In this document: one piece after another, positions 17,798-25,604 of the stretch
Numbering within the stretch: position 1 is the stretch's first letter
Layout: the number at the start of each line of letters is the position of its first letter
NCBI RefSeq assembly: GCF_000702945.1
Contig: NZ_JNLE01000003.1
Location: 2,031,501 to 2,095,500 of the forward strand
DNA length: 64,000 nucleotides
DNA from: Clostridium sp. KNHs205
GTDB lineage: Bacteria > Bacillota > Clostridia > Lachnospirales > Lachnospiraceae
Direction: 5' to 3'
The notes under the pieces: model-generated
The model's input: the letters and a program-made list of their open reading frames with translations, nothing else
What the model was told of the DNA's origin: nothing
The model's database searches: none
Translations under genes and position numbers: made by a program

Positions 17798-18031
17798 GAT
17801 GATTTTGGCTTCTGTTTAGGAATTTTCTATTGAAGGGTTTCCTTATGACACTTAAATTGCGGCAGTTGCGACCAGGTCAGATTATACCACTGTTTGAGCT
17901 CACAGCCATTGGACTGTGATAACTAACCAGCGAGGTTGGTATAATCTGGCCTGCCAGGGAGCAGCTGCCGCAATTTTAGTGGAATAAGAAACCCTGAATA
18001 AGAAAATGTATAAACAGAAGCCAAAATCATC
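17798..18031. repeat. 234-bp imperfect palindrome
   Basis: Starting GATGATTTTGGCTTCTGTTTA and ending with its exact complement, the arms of about 100 bp stay matched at roughly four bases in five, including AAATTGCGGCAG and AGATTATACCA blocks. The centre holds a further small hairpin (CACAG/CTGTG). No reading frame of note and no clear target duplication. It could be a MITE-like element or a large structured RNA. Confidence 0.88.
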
Positions 18032-18095
18032 GTCCGTTGCCACAGCCCTCCCTTATCCAAAACCTACCCCTTATCCATATCCCCCCAAAAAATAA

Positions 18096-18124
18096 TTGAC
18101 AATCCCCCTGCAATCAGTTATGAT
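18096..18124 (+). promoter_or_regulatory. Promoter of the mntP riboswitch
   Basis: TTGACA, 17-bp spacer, TATGAT: near-consensus sigma-A promoter just before the aptamer. Confidence 0.85.
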
Positions 18125-18131
18125 TTATCTA

Positions 18132-18262
18132 TTGTAGTAAGGGAGTAGTTAGCCGATTATGTGCAATAAAGCCAACATACTGGTAACCTATAGGTTATCT
18201 GGTTTTATTTTAAATAACGAGACTTACCTGCAGCGTTATAGTTGCGGGTAAGTCTTTTTTAT
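18132..18262 (+). promoter_or_regulatory. yybP-ykoY manganese riboswitch
   Basis: The conserved yybP-ykoY segments are present: GGGAGTAG after the 5' P1 arm, GCCAACATACTGG in the middle, and ACGAGACTTAC at the 3' end. GTAAG (18137) pairs with CTTAC (18223) to close P1. The same CTTAC is the 5' arm of the terminator at 18221-18260, so manganese binding should favour P1 and let transcription continue into mntP. Confidence 0.92.
18221..18260 (+). terminator. Riboswitch expression-platform terminator
   Basis: GACTTACC pairs with GGTAAGTC and is followed by six T. It competes with the aptamer P1 helix. Confidence 0.9.
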
Positions 18263-18324
18263 GCGAAATATGCAGGTTATTGGCGGTAGAAGGGTTAAGC
18301 ATCAGTAAGAAGGAGAGAATAGGC

Positions 18325-18909
18325 ATGAATTTGTTAGAACTACTTATTTTAGCCATCGGTTTGGCAATGGACGCTTTTGCAGTAGCTGTCTGTAAGGGAT
18401 TATCAATAAAGAAAATTACAGCAAAACATCCTATTGCAGTAGGTTTATACTTTGGAATCTTTCAGGCAGGAATGCCTATGATCGGTTACTTTCTCGGTAA
18501 ACAGTTCAGCAGTAAGATAAATGCCATAGACCACTGGGTAGCCTTTATCTTATTAGGTATTATAGGAATCAATATGATAAAAGGCTCGCTAAAAGAGGAA
18601 GAGGAAGAAGAAGGCTGCGATTGCAATGAACCGGATAATACTCTTGCAGTGAAAGGAATGTTGATACTGGCAGTGGCAACCAGCATAGACGCCCTGGCAG
18701 TGGGTATAACTTTTGCATTTCTGAAGGTTAATATATTTGTTGCTACCTCCTTTATAGGTGTTATAACCTTCCTGATTGCAGCAGCTGGTGTTATTATCGG
18801 CAATATATTTGGAGGAAAATTAAGATCAAAAGCAGAGATGACAGGTGGAGCCATTCTGGTCTGTCTTGGAGTGAAGATACTCCTTGAGCACCTTGGAATC
18901 ATTGGATAA
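18325..18909 (+). CDS. mntP: Manganese efflux pump MntP
   Basis: A 194-residue inner-membrane exporter that lowers toxic manganese. Six membrane segments are visible, with the two Asp-bearing family motifs AIGLAMDAFAVAVCKG and AVATSIDALAVGITF at equivalent places in the two halves and an acidic, cysteine-containing loop between (EEEEEEGCDCNE). GAAGGAG precedes the ATG at 18325; the frame runs 15 codons further from a TTG. Controlled by the manganese riboswitch upstream and ended by a hairpin at 18937. Confidence 0.96.
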   Translation: MNLLELLILAIGLAMDAFAVAVCKGLSIKKITAKHPIAVGLYFGIFQAGMPMIGYFLGKQFSSKINAIDHWVAFILLGIIGINMIKGSLKEEEEEEGCDCNEPDNTLAVKGMLILAVATSIDALAVGITFAFLKVNIFVATSFIGVITFLIAAAGVIIGNIFGGKLRSKAEMTGGAILVCLGVKILLEHLGIIG

Positions 18910-18936
18910 ATAATTACATAGAATATTTCTTTTCAG

Positions 18937-18981
18937 AAAATGATATTGTCCAGATAAATAATGGCAATATCATTTTTCTTT
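18937..18981 (+). terminator. Terminator of mntP
   Basis: AAAATGATATTG pairs with CAATATCATTTTT, then CTTT. Confidence 0.85.
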
Positions 18982-18992
18982 ATAAATAAAGC

Positions 18993-19020
18993 TTGCTAAA
19001 AATAAAATTTGGGTTATAAT
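18993..19020 (+). promoter_or_regulatory. Promoter of the second DtxR-like gene
   Basis: TTGCTA, 16-bp spacer, TATAAT. Confidence 0.7.
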
Positions 19021-19029
19021 AAAATTAAA

Positions 19030-19043
19030 TTAGGCATACCTAA
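19030..19043. promoter_or_regulatory. DtxR-type operator
   Basis: TTAGG-CATA-CCTAA is an inverted repeat matching the half-sites known for DtxR/IdeR/MntR family boxes. It begins 10 bp after the -10 and so covers the transcription start, which predicts metal-dependent self-repression. Confidence 0.75.
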
Positions 19044-19057
19044 AAGGAGCGATGAAC

Positions 19058-19702
19058 ATGACCCGTAACAAAGAAGATTATATTAAAGAAATATATAAAT
19101 TAGGGGGCGGAGAACACCGGATAGGCAACAAGCAGATAGCAGAAGTATTGAATATAGCACCCGCTTCGGTTACGGAGATGCTTATTCGGCTCAGTAAAGA
19201 AGGATTGATTGTATATGAACCCTACAAAGGCTCGAAATTAACAGCAGAGGGTATCAGAAATGCCATTACCCTCCTTAGAGGACATAGACTATGGGAGGTA
19301 TTCCTAATTGAGCAGCTCGGTTATACCTGGAGCGAAGCTCATGAGGATGCTGAGAAATTAGAGCATGTAGCTCCCAAGAGACTCATAGACCGACTGGATG
19401 AATATCTTGGTAACCCTGCTTACTGCCCTCATGGTAATGTAATTCCAAAAGCAGATGGAAATGTAAAGACCATTTTGCTGAAGAGTCTTACAGAAATGGA
19501 AGTAGGAGAGACCTCTTATATAAGAAGAGTAACAGAAGAAAATGAACTGATGGATTATTTGCAAGGACTGGGCGTTCATATTGGAAGTTCAGTGACGGTC
19601 CGTAAATATGGTGCGTATGAGGGACCGGTTACTATTGAACTTGATGGGAAAGAGCAGCAGTTAAGCTTTAAGGCAGCAGGCTTAGTCTTTGTTGAAGAAT
19701 AA
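19058..19702 (+). CDS. DtxR-family metalloregulator with FeoA domain (second of three)
   Basis: A 214-residue metal-dependent repressor: winged helix (KEDYIKEIYKLG...IAPASVTEMLIRLSKEGLI), dimerisation and metal-binding region (GHRLWEVFLIEQLGY...EDAEKLEHVAPKRLIDRLDEYLG), then a C-terminal FeoA/SH3-like domain from about residue 145. The ATG at 19058 sits 8 bases after AAAGGAG; the ATG two codons earlier is too close. Next to riboswitch-controlled mntP, it probably handles manganese or iron balance. Its own promoter carries a DtxR box. Confidence 0.9.
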   Translation: MTRNKEDYIKEIYKLGGGEHRIGNKQIAEVLNIAPASVTEMLIRLSKEGLIVYEPYKGSKLTAEGIRNAITLLRGHRLWEVFLIEQLGYTWSEAHEDAEKLEHVAPKRLIDRLDEYLGNPAYCPHGNVIPKADGNVKTILLKSLTEMEVGETSYIRRVTEENELMDYLQGLGVHIGSSVTVRKYGAYEGPVTIELDGKEQQLSFKAAGLVFVEE

Positions 19703-19740
19703 ATCAGATGCAAGAGGTTTATCTCAAGTTATAATCAGGA

Positions 19741-19965
19741 TAATAGCAGTAAATTTAGAAGCAATAAATTAGGAGCAAAAAATTAGAAGTGAGAAAATAG
19801 AAGCAATAAATTAGGAGCAAAAAACTAGAAGTGAGAAAATAGAAGCAATAAATTAGAAGCAAATAACTAGAAGTGAGAAAATAGAAGCAAAAAACTAGAA
19901 GTGACAAAATAGAAGTAAGAAATTAGGTGTGAGGAATTAGTACTGAGGAAATAGACATGAGTAAA
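19741..19965. repeat. AT-rich degenerate tandem repeat
   Basis: Variants of AGAAGCAATAAATTAG and AGAAGTGAGAAAAT alternate over about 220 bp between the DtxR-like gene and a tiny membrane-peptide gene. Confidence 0.85.
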
Positions 19966-19988
19966 TAAAGTATGTAAGGAGGAGGCCT

Positions 19989-20069
19989 ATGAATGTAAAA
20001 AAGTATATGGAACGAAAACTAAATATGCTCTTTATCATAATTCTGATGTTGATTATCTTTGCCAGCTAA
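19989..20069 (+). CDS. 26-residue membrane peptide
   Basis: A short gene with a strong site (AAGGAGGAGG, 4 bases before ATG). The N-terminal half is basic (NVKKYMERKL) and the C-terminal half is one hydrophobic helix (FIIILMLIIFAS), the form of small single-span membrane proteins. No family recognised. It lies 90 bases upstream of the threonine aldolase gene in the same direction. Confidence 0.55.
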   Translation: MNVKKYMERKLNMLFIIILMLIIFAS

Positions 20070-20158
20070 GTAGCTTGCAATTAGTGGTTTCTGAGGCTAT
20101 AATAAAGTATTAGACGGAATTCCTATAAGATTACTAATATAGCACGGAGGCAGACAGA

Positions 20159-21223
20159 ATGTACAGTTTTATGAATGATTACAGCGAAGGAGCCCACCCT
20201 AAGGTTTTAGAGCTGTTAATAGAGAGCAATCTGGAACAAAATGCAGGCTACGGAGAAGATACACATACAATAAAAGCAAAAGAATATATAAAGAAGCATT
20301 TAACAAAAGGACAGGATAGACCAGCAAACAGTCAGAACCTATCGGAAGTGGATATTCATTTTATTCCCGGAGGAACACAGACTAATCTGCTGGTTATATC
20401 CTCCTTTTTGCGTCCTTTCGAAGCTGTTATTGCAGCTGATACCGGTCATATAAATGTTCATGAAACAGGCGCAATTGAAGCAACCGGGCATAAAGTAATA
20501 ACAGTATCCAATGAGAAGGGAAAGGTTACACCGGAGGCAATCAAGGAAGCTGTTGATTACCACGCAGACGAACATATGGTAAGACCGGGAATGGTATATA
20601 TATCCGATTCCACAGAACTTGGAACGGTATATACCAAAGAAGAGCTCTACAAAATACGCCAGATCTGTAACAGAGAAGGGCTGCTGCTCTTTCAGGACGG
20701 GGCAAGGCTTGCTTCAGCACTTACCTCTCAGGCTAATGATCTGGAGTTATCAGATATCGCTGAGCTTACGGATGTCTTTTATATCGGAGGTACCAAAAAT
20801 GGTGCCTTGCTGGGGGAGGCACTGGTAATTGTTAAGGAAGAGCTGAAAAGGGATTTTCGCTATCTTATCAAGCAAAGAGGTGCTCTCATGGCAAAAGGTT
20901 TTGTTGCCGGCATTCAATTTGAAGCTTTATTTCAGGATAATCTTTACTTTGAGCTTGGATACCACGCCAATGCAATGGCAGAAAAGATCAGGGAGACACT
21001 TCTGTCACTGGGAGTGGAGTTTCTGACCCCACCTGTAAGTAATCAGCTGTTTCCAATCTTACCGGACAGCTTTTTAGAAAAATTAGAACAGGAATTCGTA
21101 TTTTCCGTGCAGAAGAGAATAGATAAAGACCACAGCGCTATACGTCTGGTAACTTCCTGGGCTACAACACCAAATGGAACGGATAGTTTATGCCGCTACT
21201 TTTTGGATAACCTTAAGAAGTAG
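20159..21223 (+). CDS. Low-specificity L-threonine aldolase-like PLP enzyme
   Basis: Fold-type I PLP enzyme of the beta-eliminating lyase family, which splits threonine or allo-threonine into glycine and acetaldehyde. The 354 residues fit. Visible are FMNDYSEGAHPKVLELL and AGYGEDTHT at the start, the cofactor-stacking region (PGGTQTNLLV), the Asp-containing FQDGARLASAL and the PLP lysine in YIGGTKNG. GCACGGAGGCAG precedes the ATG. A single gene. Confidence 0.9.
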   Translation: MYSFMNDYSEGAHPKVLELLIESNLEQNAGYGEDTHTIKAKEYIKKHLTKGQDRPANSQNLSEVDIHFIPGGTQTNLLVISSFLRPFEAVIAADTGHINVHETGAIEATGHKVITVSNEKGKVTPEAIKEAVDYHADEHMVRPGMVYISDSTELGTVYTKEELYKIRQICNREGLLLFQDGARLASALTSQANDLELSDIAELTDVFYIGGTKNGALLGEALVIVKEELKRDFRYLIKQRGALMAKGFVAGIQFEALFQDNLYFELGYHANAMAEKIRETLLSLGVEFLTPPVSNQLFPILPDSFLEKLEQEFVFSVQKRIDKDHSAIRLVTSWATTPNGTDSLCRYFLDNLKK

Positions 21224-21378
21224 ACTTGTGCGCAATCCACAGGGTATGATTGAGAATTCCTTGCAGTTTTCAGACACACCTCAGACATAGGATAATTAAT
21301 AGTATAGACATAAGGAATTTCAGAGTTAATTATCATTAAAAGGCTTGAAGTAAATATACAACAAGAAGGAGAATGTAC

Positions 21379-22152
21379 ATGGAGAATATCTACAAACAAA
21401 AAATTATTCAGGGAAGGGAAATCATGAAGTCATCCGATTATGAAATCGAAAGTGACGAAAAGAAAGGCTTACCTCAGCCGTTACTGTCAAATGAGAAATC
21501 TGCTGAAACAGTTATAGAGCTTTCCAAAGACTTTGAAGATATTATTGTTAAAAAGGATTATCTGAACATTCTGAATGACAGAACCAGCAGAAGAAAATAC
21601 GCAGAAGAAAGTATTACTTTTAAAGAGTTATCCTTCCTTTTATGGGCAACCCAGGGAGTTAAGAATGTAATCGGAAATAAACGCAAGGCAACTCTTCGTA
21701 CTGTTCCCTCCGCGGGAGCCAGACATCCCTTTGAGACCTATCTTTTTGTAAACAAAGTTGACGGTTTGAAACAGGGATTGTATCATTATCTTCCATTAAC
21801 CCATGAGCTGGAGCTGATCAGAGAAGATGAAGAGCAGGTAAGTAAGGTTTCAAGGGCATATTACGGCCAAAGCTTTGCTGCAGGCGCCCCTGTGAGCTTT
21901 GTATGGACAGTAGTGCCTTACCGCAGCGAATGGAGATATACTGTTAATGCACAGAAGTATGCACTGATCGATGTAGGACATATCTGTCAGAATCTGTACC
22001 TGGCAGGGGAAGCCATCGGCTGTGGTGTATGTGCTATCGGAGCATATGACCAGCAGCTTACAGACAGTCTGCTTGGGCTGGAAGCGGAAGATTTAGAAGA
22101 AGATAGTGAATATACCGTATATGCTGCTTCTGTGGGAAAGATTGAGGCGTAG
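21379..22152 (+). CDS. SagB-type nitroreductase/dehydrogenase
   Basis: A 257-residue FMN-dependent oxidoreductase of the nitroreductase family, closest in layout to the SagB/ThcOx type. The FMN-binding DRTSRRKY, the VPSAGARHPFETYL stretch and the NLYLAGEAIGCGVCAIGAY segment are typical. In toxin clusters such enzymes oxidise azolines, but no cyclodehydratase or precursor is nearby, so it is probably a stand-alone reductase. AAGGAG lies 7 bases before the ATG at 21379. It is followed closely by the DUF503 and acetyltransferase genes, perhaps as one operon. Confidence 0.87.
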   Translation: MENIYKQKIIQGREIMKSSDYEIESDEKKGLPQPLLSNEKSAETVIELSKDFEDIIVKKDYLNILNDRTSRRKYAEESITFKELSFLLWATQGVKNVIGNKRKATLRTVPSAGARHPFETYLFVNKVDGLKQGLYHYLPLTHELELIREDEEQVSKVSRAYYGQSFAAGAPVSFVWTVVPYRSEWRYTVNAQKYALIDVGHICQNLYLAGEAIGCGVCAIGAYDQQLTDSLLGLEAEDLEEDSEYTVYAASVGKIEA

Positions 22153-22163
22153 ATACAAAGACT

Positions 22164-22445
22164 ATGAAAATAGGAACCCTGCAGATATGGCTGTATCTCC
22201 CCTGGGTGCATTCTTTAAAGGAAAAACGGATGGTGGTTAAGAGCCTGTGCCAGAAGATCAGAAATAAATTTAATGTTTCGGTTGCTGAGGTAGAGGAACA
22301 GGATACCCATCAGACTGCAGTATTTGGTATTGCCTGTGTGGCTTTAGACAGTAAAACGGCAGACAGCATTCTAAATAACGTTTTGGACTTTGTGGACAGC
22401 AACACTGAGGGGGAAGTAACAAGAACCGAAAGAGAAATCCTATAA
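22164..22445 (+). CDS. DUF503 (YlxP-like) protein
   Basis: A 93-residue protein with the DUF503 pattern: IGTLQIWLYLPWVHSLKEKRMVVKSL at the start, then VSVAEVEEQDTHQTAVFGIACV. Relatives include YlxP, often found in the nusA-infB-rbfA operon and linked to ribosome maturation; here it is in another context. It begins 11 bases after the nitroreductase stop. Confidence 0.9.
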   Translation: MKIGTLQIWLYLPWVHSLKEKRMVVKSLCQKIRNKFNVSVAEVEEQDTHQTAVFGIACVALDSKTADSILNNVLDFVDSNTEGEVTRTEREIL

Positions 22446-22463
22446 GAAAGAGAGAGGATACCA

Positions 22464-22949
22464 ATGAGCGATACACAATTTACCATCAGAGAAGCAAGGG
22501 AAACAGATACCGGGATTATCCTGGAGCTTATCCTAGAGCTGGCAGTTTATGAGAAAATGGAACACCTGGTCACTGCTACGGAGGAAATCCTGAAGAAATC
22601 CATATTTGAGCAGAAAGCAGCGAATGTACTGATAGCGGAATACGATGGCAGACCAATTGGCTATGCCCTCTATTTCTATAACTTTTCGACCTTTACCGGA
22701 AAAGCGGGAATCTATCTGGAGGATATCTATGTGAAACCGGAATTCAGAGGAACAGGTTATGGCAAGTCACTTTTATCCGCAGTAGCAAAAGAGGCCAGAA
22801 AAAGAGAATGTCCCAGACTTGAATGGTCCTGCCTTAACTGGAATGCTCCCTCCATTGCGTTCTATGAAAGTCTTGGGGCGAAGCATATGGACGAATGGAG
22901 AACTTACCGCCTTACCGGAGAAAATATAGCTATATTGGCGGGAGAATAG
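22464..22949 (+). CDS. GNAT acetyltransferase, diamine/thialysine acetyltransferase-like
   Basis: A 161-residue acetyltransferase of the spermidine/spermine N1-acetyltransferase-like group: REARETDTGIILELILELA at the start, FTGKAGIYLEDIYVKPEFRGTGYG with the acetyl-CoA loop, and WSCLNWNAPSIAFYESLGA. Likely acetylates a polyamine or amino compound. AGAGAGAGG precedes the ATG. It is the last gene before a terminator. Confidence 0.88.
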   Translation: MSDTQFTIREARETDTGIILELILELAVYEKMEHLVTATEEILKKSIFEQKAANVLIAEYDGRPIGYALYFYNFSTFTGKAGIYLEDIYVKPEFRGTGYGKSLLSAVAKEARKRECPRLEWSCLNWNAPSIAFYESLGAKHMDEWRTYRLTGENIAILAGE

Positions 22950-22968
22950 AATAGCAGCATACGTATGG

Positions 22969-23008
22969 AAGCCTGAGGATAAGTTGATACTTTCTTCAGG
23001 CTTTTATT
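22969..23008 (+). terminator. Hairpin terminator
   Basis: AGCCTGA pairs with TCAGGCT, followed by TTTTATT, closing the nitroreductase-DUF503-acetyltransferase group. Confidence 0.8.
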
Positions 23009-23094
23009 CGTTGGAACCAGGAGGTATATTTTCTTTTATGAGTTTACATAGATAGAATGAGGGACAAAAGTTTGTTTTCACAGGTGATGACAAA

Positions 23095-23156
23095 AAGTGA
23101 AAAAGCAGAAAAAGCAGAAAAGGCAGAAAAGGCAGAAAAGGCAGAAAAGGCAGTTA
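23095..23156. repeat. 9-bp tandem repeat
   Basis: About six copies of AAAAGGCAG or AAAAAGCAG in the 22950-23386 spacer. Confidence 0.88.
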
Positions 23157-23320
23157 CAAGAAATATTTATACTTTTCATTCATTCTTTCGTTGCTTCATA
23201 TGTGTGAAAGCATACGGAAAAAAGGGAAAATGAGTCTTAAAAGGGGATTCTGACTTTTGAAATGTGAATATTAATGGTAAGATTTTATACAAGATTAAAT
23301 TTATGAGATTAAGCTTTACT

Positions 23321-23335
23321 TTGACGCCACGTCAA
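23321..23335. promoter_or_regulatory. Palindromic operator candidate for the MerR gene
   Basis: TTGACG-CCA-CGTCAA is a perfect 6-bp inverted repeat whose left arm is also a good -35 hexamer, a usual arrangement in MerR-controlled promoters. It lies 52 bp before the ATG. Confidence 0.55.
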
Positions 23336-23386
23336 CAGATATACTTATATCAAACCAATGCGCAAAGGTTCACAAAGGAGATAGCA

Positions 23387-24421
23387 ATGGAACTTCTTAC
23401 AATCAGTCAAGTGTCAAAATTATTAAATGTATCAACCAGAACTCTCCGATACTACGAACAGATCGGATTGCTGCCAAGCATTAAGAAAGAGGAATATGCC
23501 TACCGTACCTATGATGAAGCTTCTATCAACCGTTTAGAGCAGATCATCATATTGCGTAAACTTCGAATTCCTTTAAAACAGATAACAGAAATATTAAAGA
23601 AAGAGGATGCAGTGCTGGCAATTGATATTTTTCAGGAGAATCTGAAAGAGATTAACAATGAAATATCTGCCCTATCTACCATAAGGAAGATATTAGCTGT
23701 ATTTATTGAGAAGCTTGGAAGTGCAATAACTGAAAAGAAAAAGCTGGATTTGCTGGGAGATGCTGAAGTTTTGAAAGTGGTTGAGGCACTTGCTGTGACC
23801 AAAATCAAATTCAAGGAGGATAAGTCTGTGGAGGATAATAAGACCGCTAATGACTTAAACAAAGCCAATAAAGAATTAAACGCATTAAAGGATATAAGAA
23901 TCGTGTATATACCTCCCTTAACGGTAGCTGCCAGTCAGTATACGGGAAAAGACAGTGAAATGCATTCAGGGGAAAGACTTGATAAGTTTGTCAGGGAAAG
24001 CGGCTTATTAAAGCATAAACCGGATGCAAGGCATTTTGGCTTTAATAACCCTATGCCCCCAAGAGAAACAGCATATGGTACACCCTCAGTCGGTTATGAA
24101 GTGTGGGTCTCAATTCCTGAGGATATGGAAGTCCCGGAGCCGCTTGTAAAGAAGCAGTTCTATGGTGGATTGTATGCGGCACATGCCATCAGTATGGATG
24201 AATTCGACCACTGGGGATTGCTGGCGGATTGGGTATTTCAAAATAATCCCGATTATGAATCTGCCTGGGGAGAAAAGAGATGTGACCTGCCGGATGCAGA
24301 AATGGATTGGGCGTTAGAGGAGCAGCTGAATTTCTTTCATAATGTCCAGGACCCGAATTTTAACAGCGAAAAAATGCAGTTGGATCTATTGTTCCCGATT
24401 AAGAAGAAAGTGCAGCAGTAG
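23387..24421 (+). CDS. MerR-family regulator with GyrI-like effector domain
   Basis: A 344-residue transcription regulator. Residues 1-75 are a MerR winged helix (LTISQVSKLLNVSTRTLRYYEQIGLLPS), 80-140 a dimerisation coiled coil, and 180-340 a GyrI-like ligand domain (RIVYIPPLTVAASQYTG...YEVWVSIPEDMEV...YGGLYAAHAIS), the arrangement of multidrug-sensing regulators. CAAAGGAG stands 6 bases before the ATG at 23387. No target gene follows in the same direction, so it may be self-regulating or act elsewhere. Confidence 0.9.
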   Translation: MELLTISQVSKLLNVSTRTLRYYEQIGLLPSIKKEEYAYRTYDEASINRLEQIIILRKLRIPLKQITEILKKEDAVLAIDIFQENLKEINNEISALSTIRKILAVFIEKLGSAITEKKKLDLLGDAEVLKVVEALAVTKIKFKEDKSVEDNKTANDLNKANKELNALKDIRIVYIPPLTVAASQYTGKDSEMHSGERLDKFVRESGLLKHKPDARHFGFNNPMPPRETAYGTPSVGYEVWVSIPEDMEVPEPLVKKQFYGGLYAAHAISMDEFDHWGLLADWVFQNNPDYESAWGEKRCDLPDAEMDWALEEQLNFFHNVQDPNFNSEKMQLDLLFPIKKKVQQ

Positions 24422-24743
24422 GCAATCTTATATCACTAAAGCAGGGAAATGCTGTGGTTTCTTTAAAGGTAATTTTGGATATAAGGTAGGCAGTTTTTTT
24501 AAAATTATATAGTGGAGTTTGTGGAGGATGAGGAATCAATAACTATATATTGGTTATCATCCTCTAACAAAAAAGCAGATATAGTGTTTCAGTTTTTATT
24601 ATCCAATCAAGCAATGTATACCCATCTATACCAGTACATAAAACAGATTTTACTTCAGGAAACGAATGAAGTAAAGCTTTTATATGCTGTTCATTTGCTC
24701 TTCTTATAATCAATAGCTAGTTCCCCTTATACTGCCATACCTG

Positions 24744-25115
24744 TTATTTGAGTTTATTGTAAAAATAATTCTTGATACACTGATAACTTTCATTACTGAT
24801 AACATGCTCAATTCTACAGGCATCTTCTGCCGCTGTTTCTTTGCTCACTCCGGCAGCGATTAACAGATTGGTAAGGGTCTGATGGCGGTCATATATTTTT
24901 GAAGCAATTTCCTGACCGGCTTTTTCAAGAGTGATAGCTCCGGCCTCATCTACGTGTATATAGCCATTTTCACGCAGTTTCTTCATGGCAATGCTGACAC
25001 TTGCTTTTGTATAGCCCAAATCATTGGCAATATCTATGGAACGGACATGTCCGGTTTGTTCTTGTAATCTCAGAATAGTTTCTAAATAGTCTTCGGCGGA
25101 TTCTTTAATCTGCAT
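24744..25115 (-). CDS. DtxR/MntR-family regulator (third of three)
   Basis: A 123-residue winged-helix protein: ESAEDYLETILRLQE, recognition helix YTKASVSIAMKKLRENGYI, and the metal-ligand segment DACRIEHVISNESY. It lacks an FeoA domain, as in the first copy at 9156, to which it is similar in layout. AGGTGAT precedes the ATG. A 22-bp palindrome 27-48 bp upstream may be its operator. Stand-alone gene. Confidence 0.87.
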   Translation of the reverse strand: MQIKESAEDYLETILRLQEQTGHVRSIDIANDLGYTKASVSIAMKKLRENGYIHVDEAGAITLEKAGQEIASKIYDRHQTLTNLLIAAGVSKETAAEDACRIEHVISNESYQCIKNYFYNKLK

Positions 25116-25141
25116 CCTATCACCTCATAAGTATTTGATAG

Positions 25142-25163
25142 CTATTATTTTAACGAATAATAG
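25142..25163. promoter_or_regulatory. Palindromic operator candidate
   Basis: CTATTATT, six bases, AATAATAG; perfect 8-bp arms upstream of the third DtxR-like gene. Confidence 0.5.
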
Positions 25164-25414
25164 AAGAGAATGCAATGTAAATTGACAAATGAGAAAAGCA
25201 GTATTTCCATAAAGTCGATTACATAATCCTAATCGATTTGCAAAGTCTGATAAGAGATAGACGGATTCAACTCTGCAAAGTATAATAGTTAGAAGAGACT
25301 AACTGATTATGCAGTGAAAGCACTTATGCTGCTATAAATATAGATTAAAATTATATGTCCTATTGGGAATATAATTTTATGACCCAATAGAACGCGAACA
25401 GAAAGAGAGGAAAT

Positions 25415-25441
25415 ATGAATACACATCAAAAAGGAATTTAA
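25415..25441 (+). CDS. Tiny frame MNTHQKGI
   Basis: Eight codons with GAGAGGAAAT upstream. Its stop touches the ribosome binding site of the next tiny frame. It may be a leader peptide or chance. Confidence 0.25.
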   Translation: MNTHQKGI

Positions 25442-25448
25442 GGAGGGG

Positions 25449-25499
25449 ATGGATTTCTTAATAATACACCCTCCAAACACCCTATATTTGTTGAAATAA
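25449..25499 (+). CDS. Tiny frame, 16 codons
   Basis: Begins MDFLIIHPPN with AGGAGGGG directly before the ATG (spacing very short) and ends just before a strong hairpin. The 25116-25604 spacer has no larger plus-strand gene. Confidence 0.3.
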   Translation: MDFLIIHPPNTLYLLK

Positions 25500-25502
25500 A
25501 AT

Positions 25503-25585
25503 AAGATTCAAGTCAGATGATAATATATTTCATGGGAATGTAAGATTAGAAATATATTATCATCCAACTTGAATCTTTTATTTAC
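25503..25585. terminator. Long hairpin, bidirectional terminator
   Basis: AAGATTCAAGT and GATGATAATATATTTC pair with GAAATATATTATCATC and ACTTGAATCTT around an 18-base loop, with T-rich runs on both sides. It follows the GH3 gene on the minus strand and the tiny frames on the plus strand. Confidence 0.85.
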
Positions 25586-25604
25586 CTTTAACCTATAGCT
25601 ATTT

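Noticed and set aside
21379..22152. SagB-like gene as part of a thiazole/oxazole peptide cluster
   Set aside because: No cyclodehydratase, precursor peptide or dedicated exporter adjoins; neighbours are DUF503 and an acetyltransferase.
24512..24709. 65-codon plus-strand frame in the spacer before the third DtxR-like gene
   Set aside because: GTG start without a ribosome site and no recognisable feature; the spacer shows nothing else.
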